Positions 46,406 to 55,375 are shown, counted from the stretch's first letter. The stretch: 64,000 nt of DNA from Neobacillus cucumis (GCF_016908975.1 NZ_JAFBEX010000006.1:1-64000), one strand, 5' to 3'. The notes: a model not told the origin generated them from the sequence alone. Numbers and translations are program-made.

Positions 46406-46482
46406 TACGCGAAACGCGTATTTATATTAGCTATTATATAACTAAATTATGAAAAATCAATATATTGTTCTCGTTTCGCGTA
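46406..46482. promoter_or_regulatory. ansA promoter with two AnsR-type operators
   Basis: Perfect palindrome TACGCG-AAA-CGCGTA (46406-46420) and TTCTCG-TTT-CGCGTA (46468-46482) flank a minus-strand promoter TTGATT, 16 nt, TATAAT. The same arrangement recurs at 49570-49646 and 50010-50086. Assignment to AnsR is inference from adjacency. Confidence 0.8.
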
Positions 46483-46553
46483 TTTTTTTCTAGTATTCGT
46501 CAATTTCCAATGGTATAATAAATCCAATATTAAAAAGCTGGAGGCCTGAGAAC

Positions 46554-46901
46554 ATGCTGGAACGTTTATCTGTATTAAGAAAAGAGCGAAAATGGTCCCT
46601 ACAAGAAACGGCCGACAAGCTAGGGATAGCAAAAAGCACTTATGCCGGTTACGAATCAGGATACCGTGAACCCTCCCTCCACTCCTTATTACAAATTGCG
46701 GATTTATTTGATACAACGGTTGATTATTTATTAGGAGCAGAAAAGGACGATCTTATTGAGATTACAAATTTCGGAAAAATCCATTCTCACAGACTTTCAA
46801 TAGATGGGGAACTTTTGTCAACCGATGAATTAATCGATTTTGTCTCTTTTGTGAGGGTGAAACGAATGTTAAGAGCAAAGGAAATAAAAAAAGAAGCCTA
46901 A
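46554..46901 (+). CDS. ansR: XRE-family repressor, AnsR-like
   Basis: 115 residues. N-terminal HTH_3 (LSVLRKERKWSLQETADKLG, IAKSTYAGYESGYREPSL, LLQIADLFDTTVDYLLG), then a short C-terminal domain (STDELIDFVSFVRVKRML). B. subtilis AnsR represses ansAB; the same neighbourhood here supports the name. CTGGAGG precedes the start. TATAAT lies at 46513-46518. The operator at 46468 may also control this gene. Confidence 0.88.
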   Translation: MLERLSVLRKERKWSLQETADKLGIAKSTYAGYESGYREPSLHSLLQIADLFDTTVDYLLGAEKDDLIEITNFGKIHSHRLSIDGELLSTDELIDFVSFVRVKRMLRAKEIKKEA

Positions 46902-46930
46902 ATATGGAAGATCCTCAACAGATATTTCAA

Positions 46931-46975
46931 TAACAAAACAGCACCTCCAAATGAACATGGAAGGTGCTTTTACTT
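46931..46975. terminator. Terminator between ansR and aspA
   Basis: AACAGCACCTCC ... GGAAGGTGCTTTTACTTTTTT, placed between the two convergent stops. Confidence 0.7.
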
Positions 46976-47027
46976 TTTTCATATGTTAGGGTTCAACGCA
47001 ACGCATGAATAGGAGTACGCTTAAGGA

Positions 47028-48458
47028 TTAGTCTCTTTCCAATAGGGCTGCACCGGCGATTCCGGGATGTGTCATTTCATAGGGGTCGAGGATTAGATTA
47101 AGCTCCTCTTCTGTCAACACATCATACTTCAAGCACAGTTCCCGGATTGGTGCCCCGCTTAAGATTGCCTCCCGTGCAATTTTAGCCGCTGCCTCGTACC
47201 CGATATGGGGGTTAACGGCGGTAATGACTCCCACACTTTTTTCTACATAGTCTTTTAATCTCTCTTCATTTGCTTTTATTCCTTTTAAACAATTTTCTGT
47301 AAAAGTACGGAAGGCATTATTCATAATGCTGATCGACTGCAGCAGATTAAAAACGAGAACGGGCTCCATTACATTCAATTCAAGCTGTCCTGCTTCGGAG
47401 GCAAGGCAGATTGTATGGTCATTCCCAATGACTTGGAAGGCTACCTGATTAATGACCTCTGGCAAGACTGGATTTACTTTACCTGGCATGATGGAAGAAC
47501 CAGGCTGCCGTGCTGGTAACATGATTTCACCCAAACCTGCTCTTGGTCCTGAAGCCATTAAGCGCAAGTCGTTGGCGATTTTTGACATATTAATCATACA
47601 GACCTTCAATGCCGCTGATACTTCTGTATACGCATCTGTATTTTGTGTCGCATCCACAAGATGTTCAGCCCCCACCAGCGGCAGGCCGCTTATGTCTTTG
47701 AGGTGTTTTACCACCGACTCTATATAGCGCGGGTCCGCATTTAAACCTGTTCCCACGGCTGTTGCCCCCATGTTCAATTCATATAAATGCTGACGTGATT
47801 GCTTAATCCGCTTGATATCACGTTCGACTGCACGGCTGTAAGCTTCAAATTCCTGCCCCAGCCGAATCGGCACCGCATCTTGAAGGTGGGTGCGTCCCAT
47901 TTTAATGACAGGATTAAACTCTTCCGCCTTTTGCTGAAAGACTGAATGCATTTCTTCCATGGTTGCAAACAGCTTCTCTAAAAAATTTAGTACGGCAATA
48001 TGAATGGCTGTAGGAAATGAATCATTCGTTGATTGTGACATATTGACATGGGTATTAGGACTGCAATGGAAATAGTCCCCCTTTTCTTTCCCCATTAACT
48101 CAATTGCACGGTTGGCCAGGACTTCATTTACATTCATGTTAATCGAGGTTCCTGCGCCGCCTTGGATTGGATCGACGATAATTTGATCGTGCCATTTGCC
48201 TTCAATCATTTCATCCGCTGCCTTGATGATGGCTTCTCCAATGCCTGAATAAAGCCGTTTAACATCTATATTTGCCATCGCAGCTGCCTTTTTCACCATA
48301 GCCATTGCTTTAATTAATTCTTCATGAATTCGATACCCGGTGATGGGAAAGTTTTCAACCGCACGGAGTGTCTGGATCCCAAAATAAGCTTCAGCAGGAA
48401 CGTCTTTTGAGCCTAAAAAATCTTTTTCTGTTCTTATTGTACTCTTTGTGATGGACAT
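47028..48458 (-). CDS. aspA: Aspartate ammonia-lyase
   Basis: 476 residues, fumarase/aspartase superfamily. The signature GSSIMPGKVNPVLPE with the flexible SS loop, MSQSTNDSFPTA, GRTHLQDAVP and DPIQGGAGTSINMN are all present. It turns aspartate into fumarate and ammonia. It lies 68 nt downstream of ansA copy 2 and forms with it an ansAB-type operon. Confidence 0.97.
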   Translation of the reverse strand: MSITKSTIRTEKDFLGSKDVPAEAYFGIQTLRAVENFPITGYRIHEELIKAMAMVKKAAAMANIDVKRLYSGIGEAIIKAADEMIEGKWHDQIIVDPIQGGAGTSINMNVNEVLANRAIELMGKEKGDYFHCSPNTHVNMSQSTNDSFPTAIHIAVLNFLEKLFATMEEMHSVFQQKAEEFNPVIKMGRTHLQDAVPIRLGQEFEAYSRAVERDIKRIKQSRQHLYELNMGATAVGTGLNADPRYIESVVKHLKDISGLPLVGAEHLVDATQNTDAYTEVSAALKVCMINMSKIANDLRLMASGPRAGLGEIMLPARQPGSSIMPGKVNPVLPEVINQVAFQVIGNDHTICLASEAGQLELNVMEPVLVFNLLQSISIMNNAFRTFTENCLKGIKANEERLKDYVEKSVGVITAVNPHIGYEAAAKIAREAILSGAPIRELCLKYDVLTEEELNLILDPYEMTHPGIAGAALLERD

Positions 48459-48526
48459 ATCTTTCGCTCTCCTTTATGTAAAGCAAATTTTTAATAGGAC
48501 CGATATTTCGGGCAGTTCTTGTGTTC

Positions 48527-49537
48527 CTATTTAAAAGCCTCTTCATCAGATTTGATTGTTAAGTCTCCCGCCAGTGGTGTTTCCATCATCGCCTTGACCC
48601 GTTCCAGAGAATCAGTCTGTCCCAGTGCCCACATTAATTTGGCTACAAGAGCTTCTGTGTTCATATCCCTGGACAAAATAACCTGATGCTGGGCTACTTT
48701 ACGGCCCACTTCATATAGAAGCAGATCTTCTCCTTCTTCAAGGCATTGCGTTGTGATAACGATTGCAATCCCCATTTCGGTAAGCTCCTTTATTTTAAAA
48801 AGCAAGTCCCTTCCTTCAAAAGGCAAACCGCCGTTTCCAAAGCTTTCAATGATAATTCCTTTATATAAATCTTTTAGACAATCAAAAGTCTCGGGCTTCA
48901 TCCCAGGATACAATTTCATCAGAAAGACATCGGTACACAAATTAGTATTTAAAGAAAGTTTTTGTGTAGCAGGCATAGGATTCCATTGGTAGTGTATCTC
49001 GCCATTGTTTACATAAGCTACATACGGATGGTTGATACTCTCAAAAGCATCATAACTTTTTGTCCGCATTTTAACCGCTCTTGTTCCTAGAATCACCCGA
49101 CCATCAAAAACAATAAATACTCCGCCAATATCCTCGCAGGCAAACCGCACAGCATCAAGTACATTTTTCTTGGCATCTGTTTTTTTAAAGCTGATTGGAA
49201 TCTGCGATCCAGTCAGTACAACTGGTTTATTTAAACCTTGAAGCATATAAGAAAGAGCGGAAGATGTATACGCTAAGGTATCGGTTCCATGTGTAATCAC
49301 AAATCCGTCGTAGTCATGATAATGTGTGTAAACAGCATCAGCGATAATTGCCCAATGCTCAGGCTGCAAATTGGTACTATCTATATTCATAAGGATTTTA
49401 CCTTCCACTTTTACATTACCTAATGATTCTGGTAAGAAATGCAGCAATTCTTCAACAGATAATCCTGGAACAAGCCCTTCACTTCCTTCCACGGAAGCAA
49501 TCGTCCCACCAGTAGCAAGCAATAAAATTTTCTTCAT
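48527..49537 (-). CDS. L-asparaginase, type I (copy 2)
   Basis: 336 residues, the same motifs as copy 1 ([30 protein letters not shown]) and long stretches identical to it, for example around [20 protein letters not shown]. It starts at the ATG five codons into the open frame with ATGGAGAT upstream. Upstream region duplicates the operator-promoter layout of copy 1. The two genes probably come from a recent duplication that included the control region. Confidence 0.93.
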   Translation of the reverse strand: MKKILLLATGGTIASVEGSEGLVPGLSVEELLHFLPESLGNVKVEGKILMNIDSTNLQPEHWAIIADAVYTHYHDYDGFVITHGTDTLAYTSSALSYMLQGLNKPVVLTGSQIPISFKKTDAKKNVLDAVRFACEDIGGVFIVFDGRVILGTRAVKMRTKSYDAFESINHPYVAYVNNGEIHYQWNPMPATQKLSLNTNLCTDVFLMKLYPGMKPETFDCLKDLYKGIIIESFGNGGLPFEGRDLLFKIKELTEMGIAIVITTQCLEEGEDLLLYEVGRKVAQHQVILSRDMNTEALVAKLMWALGQTDSLERVKAMMETPLAGDLTIKSDEEAFK

Positions 49538-49569
49538 CAGCAACATCTCCATAACAGGATAATCAAATT

Positions 49570-49646
49570 TCCGCGAAACGCGTATTTACAATAGCTATTA
49601 TATTACTAAATTTTAAAAAATCAATATAACGTTCTCGTTTCGCGCA
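49570..49646. promoter_or_regulatory. Promoter and AnsR-type operators of ansA2-aspA
   Basis: TCCGCG-AAA-CGCGTA (49570-49584) and TTCTCG-TTT-CGCGCA (49632-49646) flank minus-strand TTGATT, 16 nt, TATAAT. Confidence 0.78.
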
Positions 49647-49673
49647 CTTTTTTTCTATTCTAGCCCATTCCCC

Positions 49674-49920
49674 CATGACGATTTGACAAGGGTTTATACG
49701 CCTGGTGTCGCAAATATTTGTACCGCAATAGCTGAGGAACCGGAAAGAGCCTATTCCTTTAAGCGGAAAACAGTTGCAGTCATCTCCGATGTGACTGCTG
49801 TTCTTGGTTTGGGTAATAATTCCAAGTGTGTATAATGACATGGTTTTAGAGAGTCTACGTGCAGCCGTAGTTAAAGTAGCACAGCAGACAGGATTGGCAC
49901 GGAAGGAAGCACGGGAGTAA
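49674..49920 (+). pseudogene. Malic enzyme remnant with large internal deletion
   Basis: HDDLTRVYTPGVANICTAIA, then KTVAVISDVTAVLGLGN, a stop, and a few bases on LESLRAAVVKVAQQTGLARK-EARE-stop. The first part is the N-terminal, the last the C-terminal end of NAD-malic enzyme; some 300 codons between are gone. Its presence between aspartase and the permease suggests a lost aspartate-to-pyruvate branch. Confidence 0.75.
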
Positions 49921-50009
49921 TAGATTCATTTTGTTAAAATGCCTGGTCCATTTTAAATGTGATCAGGCGTTTTGGAATTTAATTTACTGATGAAGATCAA
50001 TTGAAAACG

Positions 50010-50086
50010 TTCTCGATTCGAGTACAAAATATTGATTTTTTTCTATTTTCAGTTTATAATCTTCCTAAAAGTGCGCATAACGCGTA
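50010..50086. promoter_or_regulatory. Promoter and AnsR-type operators of the permease
   Basis: TTCTCG-ATT-CGAGTA (50010-50024) and TGCGCA-TAA-CGCGTA (50072-50086) flank plus-strand TTGATT (50032-50037), 17 nt, TATAAT (50055-50060). The architecture equals that of both asparaginase promoters. A leader of about 150 nt without other features separates it from the gene. Confidence 0.75.
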
Positions 50087-50234
50087 TAACTTTTTGAAAT
50101 GGAGGGGTTATGTTTAGGAAGAATATTAAACTCTTAATTTAACAAAAAGTTGTTTGTAGTATTACGGAGTTAGAATATTTGGAATTTTTGAAAACGCTTT
50201 ATATCTTTGTTCTAAATATGAGAGGGGAAAAAAA

Positions 50235-51869
50235 ATGAATCAATTGCATCGAAAAATGGGGACTTTTTCATTGACTATGGTGGGGCTCGGGTCAATTATT
50301 GGGTCCGGTTGGTTATTTGGAGCTTGGAGAGCGGCACAAATTGCTGGACCAGCGGCTTTTGTCTCCTGGATAATTGGTATGATAGTCATCTCATTTATTG
50401 CACTTTCTTATAGTGAATTAGGCTCCATGTTTCCTGAAGCAGGCGGAATGGTAAAATATACGCAGTACTCACATGGCTCGTTTGCAGGATTTCTCGCGGC
50501 ATGGGCAAACTGGATCGCAATTGTTTCAGTCATTCCAGTTGAGGCCGTGGCATCTGTCCAATATATGAGTTCCTGGCCATGGGAGTGGGCGCGTTGGACG
50601 CATGGTTTAGTAGTAAACGGAAGTCTTACCGGAGGAGGTTTAGCCATTGCCTCTGGATTACTAATCATCTACTTTTTCATTAATTACTGGACAGTCAGTT
50701 TGTTTTCCAAAGCGAATTCATTTATTACGGTCTTTAAAATCATTATACCTGGACTTACGATTGGGACACTTTTATTTGCCGGCTTTCATGCCTCTAACTT
50801 TACATCTACAGGAAGTATCGCACCGAACGGCTGGGCGAGTGTGCTTACCGCTGTAGCCACTTCTGGTATCATTTTTGCATTCAATGGTTTTCAAAGTCCA
50901 ATTAATATGGCTGGTGAAGCAAAGAACCCTGGACGCTCTATCCCCATTGCTGTAATTGGTTCCATTTTAATTGCGACTGTTATCTATGTTTTATTGCAAA
51001 TTGCTTTTATTGGGGCCGTTGATCCGTCTATGATCGTACACGGATGGCAGCATTTAACATTCAATTCACCATTTGCCGACTTAGCTATTTCATTAGGCAT
51101 AAACTGGTTAGTAATCATTCTTTATTCTGATGCTTTTATTTCTCCTTCCGGGACAGGTATTACTTATACGGCAACTACTTCACGGATGATTTATGGAATG
51201 GAACAAAGCAAGTACTTCCCAAGTGTATTTGGAAAACTTCATCCCCTGTATGGTGTCCCGCGTCAAGCGATGTTCTTAAATCTAGGTGTATCATTCTTAT
51301 TTCTATTCCTGTTTAGAGGCTGGGGCGTATTAGCAGAGATTATTTCCGTTGCCACTTTGATCTCTTATATTACAGGTCCAGTTACGGTGATGACATTAAG
51401 ACGAACAGGTGCGGACTTGTATAGGCCTTTACGCTTGAAAGGATTAAGTTTCATTTCGCCGATTGGATTCGTGATTGCTTCCTTAGTTCTGTATTGGGCA
51501 AAATGGCCGTTGACCGGACAAGTATTATTTATCATTATGATCGGCCTTCCTATTTATTTTTACTATCAAGCAAAACAAAAATGGCAGGGATTCCGTCAAA
51601 ACTTTTTTGCAGGGCTGTGGATGGTTGCTTATCTATTATGTATGATGATTGTTTCATTCTTGGGAAGTGATAAATTTGGCGGACTTAATGTCATTCCATA
51701 TGGCTGGGATATGGCCTTAGTCACATGCATGTCTCTTTTCTTCTATAGCTGGGCCATAAAGAGCGGATTCAAATCAGAGTTTTTGGAACAAGGAAAGAGA
51801 GTGAACGATGACTTAAGAGAAAAAGAGAACCAAATGGAATCTCAATTGGATAAGAAAAGTGCTGTATAG
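50235..51869 (+). CDS. APC-family amino-acid permease
   Basis: 544 residues, about 12-14 helices. GLGSIIGSGWLFGAWRAA is the APC signature in helix 1, with FAFNGFQSPINMAGEAKNPG and GTGITYTATTSRMIYGMEQ further on. The C-terminal tail is charged. GAGAGG precedes the ATG. Shared operators with both asparaginase units make asparagine or aspartate the likely substrate (YveA of B. subtilis is an aspartate/glutamate carrier of this family). Confidence 0.85.
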   Translation: MNQLHRKMGTFSLTMVGLGSIIGSGWLFGAWRAAQIAGPAAFVSWIIGMIVISFIALSYSELGSMFPEAGGMVKYTQYSHGSFAGFLAAWANWIAIVSVIPVEAVASVQYMSSWPWEWARWTHGLVVNGSLTGGGLAIASGLLIIYFFINYWTVSLFSKANSFITVFKIIIPGLTIGTLLFAGFHASNFTSTGSIAPNGWASVLTAVATSGIIFAFNGFQSPINMAGEAKNPGRSIPIAVIGSILIATVIYVLLQIAFIGAVDPSMIVHGWQHLTFNSPFADLAISLGINWLVIILYSDAFISPSGTGITYTATTSRMIYGMEQSKYFPSVFGKLHPLYGVPRQAMFLNLGVSFLFLFLFRGWGVLAEIISVATLISYITGPVTVMTLRRTGADLYRPLRLKGLSFISPIGFVIASLVLYWAKWPLTGQVLFIIMIGLPIYFYYQAKQKWQGFRQNFFAGLWMVAYLLCMMIVSFLGSDKFGGLNVIPYGWDMALVTCMSLFFYSWAIKSGFKSEFLEQGKRVNDDLREKENQMESQLDKKSAV

Positions 51870-51905
51870 TATTTTCATTTGGCAGCAAGATGCACGAAAA
51901 TAGGT

Positions 51906-51957
51906 AAGCCATAAAAGATATACCATTAGTGGTATGTCCTTTATGGCTTTTTTTCTC
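51906..51957 (+). terminator. Terminator of the permease
   Basis: AAGCCATAAAAG-atataccattagtggtat-CTTTATGGCTTTTTTT, a long stem with inner ATACCA/TGGTAT. Confidence 0.85.
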
Positions 51958-51993
51958 CCATACTTTATTGTAAAAACAATTCCAATCTTCCAA

Positions 51994-52057
51994 GCCAAAA
52001 ACCTCATTTACTTATGGTACGGTTCACCGCACCTGTTTAAGCGGCAGTTTTTTTAAA
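51994..52057. repeat. T-element at the left of the NERD module
   Basis: AAAACCTCATTTACTTATGG, TACGGTTCACCGCACCTG, TTTAAGCGGCAGTTTTTTT. Nearly identical to 42464-42525. It marks the left boundary of the module. Confidence 0.85.
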
Positions 52058-52145
52058 AAACCAGTTAATATTTAACAGAATATACACACTTATTTGTCCG
52101 GCCTTTTTATAAAATAGGCTTAGAAATGTTGAAAGGAAGTGGCCT

Positions 52146-53054
52146 ATGGAACTTAAAAGCAGAACAGAATCAGAAGAATTATTGAAAATGCGATCTTTAA
52201 ACACACGGATGGAGTTAACACAAGAGGAAAAGTTTCATTATTTCAACCTGGAAAAAGGTTATGAGGGTGAGGTGAAATTTGACCGAATGGCAGAAAGTCT
52301 TCGAGAAGAAAGATACATCATCAATGACTTGCTGCTTAAAATAAACAATTCCTATTTTCAAATTGATACAACGCTTATTTCACAAGAAGTCATTCGCCTG
52401 CTGGATGTGAAAAACTTTGAAGGCGACTTTTGCCTGGAAAAAGATAGATTTTACGCTATAAAAACCGGTCGTGAATATAAAAATCCCATCACCCAGTTAA
52501 GTAAATGTGCATCCCAATTCCGCCAACTTCTCCACGACCTCAAGCTTCATTACCTCGTGGAAGCTTCCGTTATTTTTATTAACCCAGAATTCACTTTATA
52601 CAACGCGCAAGTAGACCACCCTATTATTCTTCCCAATCAGGTCAACCGGTTTTTAAAAAGTATAAATAGTACATCATCTAAATTGAATGATGGCCATAAA
52701 AAACTGGCCAAACAATTAATTTCATTACATCAAACTAAAAATCCATACTCGCAGGTACCAAACTATCAATATGAGCAGATGAAAAGGGAAATGTACTGTA
52801 AATTTTGTAGATCCTTTTTAGTTTCTTTACAAAATCATATCTTTGTTTGTGGAAAGTGTGGCGGTCATGAAACGGTCGAAGAAGCCATTCTACGGAATGT
52901 GAGGGAATTTCAGCTGCTATTCCCTGAGCGAAAGATTACGACTACAAACATTTATGAATGGTGTAACGTCGATTTGTCCAAAAGGACATTTTGCAGGGTA
53001 CTAAAGAAAAACTTTATCGCAGTTGGAAAAACAAGTGATTCCTATTATAAATAA
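52146..53054 (+). CDS. NERD-domain nuclease with zinc ribbon and C-terminal HTH-like region
   Basis: 302 residues. NERD domain about 35-140: GYEGEVKFD (Glu42), FQIDTTLI (Asp74) and LLDVKNFEG (Asp87-x-Lys89, in place of the usual ETKN), so a PD-(D/E)XK-type active site looks complete. A zinc ribbon follows (CKFC at 218-221, CGKC at 235-238), then a C-terminal segment (about 264-300, TNIYEWCNVDLSKRTFCRVL) that could be an HTH. AAAGGAAG precedes the ATG. The stop is followed within about 35 bp by hairpin array 3. Likely a DNA-acting enzyme; its target is unknown, but the adjacent hairpins are the obvious candidate. Confidence 0.82.
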   Translation: MELKSRTESEELLKMRSLNTRMELTQEEKFHYFNLEKGYEGEVKFDRMAESLREERYIINDLLLKINNSYFQIDTTLISQEVIRLLDVKNFEGDFCLEKDRFYAIKTGREYKNPITQLSKCASQFRQLLHDLKLHYLVEASVIFINPEFTLYNAQVDHPIILPNQVNRFLKSINSTSSKLNDGHKKLAKQLISLHQTKNPYSQVPNYQYEQMKREMYCKFCRSFLVSLQNHIFVCGKCGGHETVEEAILRNVREFQLLFPERKITTTNIYEWCNVDLSKRTFCRVLKKNFIAVGKTSDSYYK

Positions 53055-53084
53055 TTTTTGTTTTGATGGAAGATAGGTCTTTCT

Positions 53085-54538
53085 TCGGACATAGTTACAC
53101 TTTTTGGGATTGCACTTATCGGAAGTTCACTTGGTTTCAGACATCTCTTCTTCTTTTTGGTATTGCTTTGTCCGATGTTCACTCGACTTCGGACATAGCT
53201 TCATCTTTTTGGTATTGCTTTGTCCGATGTTCACTCGGCTTCGGACTTAGCTTCATCTTTTGGGCCTTCCCTTGTCCGATGTTCATCCAACTTCAGACAC
53301 CACCTTATCTTTTTGGTACTGCCTTGTCCGATGTTCACTCGGCTTCGGACTTAGCTTCATCTTTTAGGCCTTCCCTTGTCCGATGTTCATCCAACTTCAG
53401 ACACCACCTTATCTTTTTGGTACTGCCTTGTCCGATGTTCACTCGGCTTCGGACTTAACTTCATCTTTTAGGCCTTCCCTTGTCCGATGTTCACTCGGCT
53501 TCGGACTTAGCTTCATCTTTTAGGCCTTCCCTTGTCCGATGTTCATCCAACTTCAGACACCGCCTTATCTTTTTGGTACTGCCTTGTCCGATGTTCACTC
53601 GGCTTCGGACTTAGCTTCATCTTTTAGGCCTTCCCTTGTCCGATGTTCACCCAACTTCGGACACCACCTCATCCCTTTGGTACTGCCTTGTCCGATGTTC
53701 ATCCAACTTCGGACACCATCTCATCCCTTTGGTACTGCCTTGTCCGATGTTCACTCGACTTCGGACATAGCTTCATCTTTTAGGCCTTCCCTTGTCCGAT
53801 GTTCACCCAACTTCGGACACCACCTCATCCCTTTGGTACTGCCTTGTCCGATGTTCACCCAACTTCGGACATAGCTTCATCTTATGGGCCTTCCCTTGTC
53901 CGATGTTCATCCAACTTCAGACACCACCTTATCTTTTTGGTACTGCCTTGTCCGATGTTCACTCGGCTTCGGACTTAACTTCATCTTTTAGGCCTTCCCT
54001 TGTCTGATGTTCATCCAACTTCAAACACCACCTTATCTTTTTGGTACTGCCTTGTCCGATGTTCACTCAGCTTCGGACTGAGCTTCATCTTTTGGGCCTT
54101 CCCTTGTCCGATGTTCATCTAACTTCAGACTCCACCTTATCTTTTTGGTACTGCCTTGTCCGATGTTCACTCAGCTTCGGACTGAGCTTCATCTTTTAGG
54201 CCTTCCCCTGTCCGATGTTCACTCGACTTCGGACATAGCTTCATCCTTTAGGCCTTCCCCTGTCCGATGTTCACTCGACTTCGGACATAGCTTCATCTTT
54301 TAGGCCTTCCCTTGTCCGATGTTCACTCGGCTTCGGACTGAGCTTCATCTTTTGGGCCTTCCCTTGTCCGATGTTGATCCAACTTCAGACACCACCTCAT
54401 CCCTTTGGTACTGCCTTGTCCGATGTTCACCCAACTTCGGACACCACCTCATCCCTTTGGTACTGCCTTGTCCGATGTTCACCCAACTTCGGACACCACC
54501 TCATCTTTTTGGTACTGCCTTGTCTTAAGTTGAGCAGA
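53085..54538. repeat. Hairpin-repeat array 3, about 28 units of 52 bp
   Basis: Two unit types tend to alternate, giving a 104-bp dimer. Type A: CCTTCCC-TTGTCCGATGTTCATCC-AACTTCAGACACC. Type B: GGTACTGCC-TTGTCCGATGTTCACTC-GGCTTCGGACTTAGC. Linkers are TTTTTGGTACTGCC and TTTTAGGCCTTCCC. The first unit is degenerate in the same way as that of array 2. No gene lies inside. Confidence 0.95.
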
Positions 54539-54539
54539 T

Positions 54540-54600
54540 GTAAAAAACTGCCCCTATTTATGATAAGGTCCACCGCAATTAATCCTAACAAAAAGCTACT
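54540..54600. repeat. T-element at the right end of array 3
   Basis: GTAAAAAACTGCCCCTATTT, ATGATAAGGTCCACCGCAAT, TAATCCTAACAAAAAGC. The same GAGCAGATGTAAAAAA sequence joins array and T-element as in array 2. Confidence 0.8.
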
Positions 54601-54639
54601 ATTTAATAGTTCGGTAGTTCTTACTACTTGACTACTCCC

Positions 54640-54778
54640 CTTAATTGTAAAAAAATAGCCCTCAAGTCTGTCCGAAAACAAACCTTAAGGGCAACAGTAA
54701 TTATATATAAAGGGGGGTCTGAAAAAGCTTGTCTTAATAATAACCTCTTATTCTTAATAAAATCTTAACACGCAGATC
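54640..54778. repeat. S-element copy 5
   Basis: GACTACTCCCCTTAATTG, GCCCTCAAGTCTGTCC ... AACCTTAAGGGC, AAAGGGGGGTCTGAAAAAGC, AATCTTAACACGC. Confidence 0.75.
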
Positions 54779-55239
54779 CTTAGTTAGTATATCCCTTCGG
54801 AGGGACTCTACCATTCGTTTTTCTGCAATGGCTTCATATAATTCAACCTATATTCCCTAAGATGCTCTTTCCTCTTCACCCACAAATTCCACACCTTTTG
54901 CCGGTGAGCCTCCCCGAAAGGCAACTAGAAGAACAATAAAAATCAAATAGAAAAGAGCCATTTCCCTTAAGATACGAACTGGGAAATGACTCTTCCATTT
55001 AACTTCTGAGATCCATTAAATCCCCTTCATTCTCTTCTGCTCTTCCTTCCACACCGAATACAGATACCTGAATAATAGTTATACTTATGCCTTTTCTGAA
55101 AAAAACATATGATGGGACCATAGTTTTCTTGCCTTGGCTTCTTTTATCCATTTATAGTTTTAAAAAGGAGATTTTTTCTTGGGGAAAGATAACCTGCAAA
55201 AGTGCGGAATACCAGTGAGAGTGACTTCTCTCGAACATA
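54779..55239. other. Intergenic, no clear gene
   Basis: A hairpin AAAGAGCCATTTCCC ... GGGAAATGACTCTT lies at 54952-54993. A 34-codon minus-strand frame (MALFYLIFIVLLVAFRGG and on) overlaps it and may be debris. Nothing else recognised. Confidence 0.5.
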
Positions 55240-55365
55240 CACGATTCTATTAAATTCTCACATTTCCACACTAAACAAACGTTTAATTAAAAATGAGCTA
55301 AACACGCTCTATTGCTGAATAGTGCCCTCCGAACCTATAAAAAAACTGTCAATGTTTGTATCCTA
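55240..55365. repeat. U-block, copy at 55.3 kb
   Basis: GATTCTATTAAATTCTCACA, AAACAAACGTTTAATTAAAA, ATGAGCTAAACACGCTC, CTCCGAACCTATAAAAAAAC. About 80 percent identical to 38640-38770. Confidence 0.65.
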
Positions 55366-55375
55366 AAATCGGAAA

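Noticed and set aside
49563..49841. A 92-codon minus-strand gene
   Set aside because: The opposite strand carries a clear malic enzyme remnant, and this frame runs through operator sites.
53085..54538. CRISPR array
   Set aside because: The period is an exact 52 bp with no unique spacers, the whole unit is repeated, and no cas genes are present.
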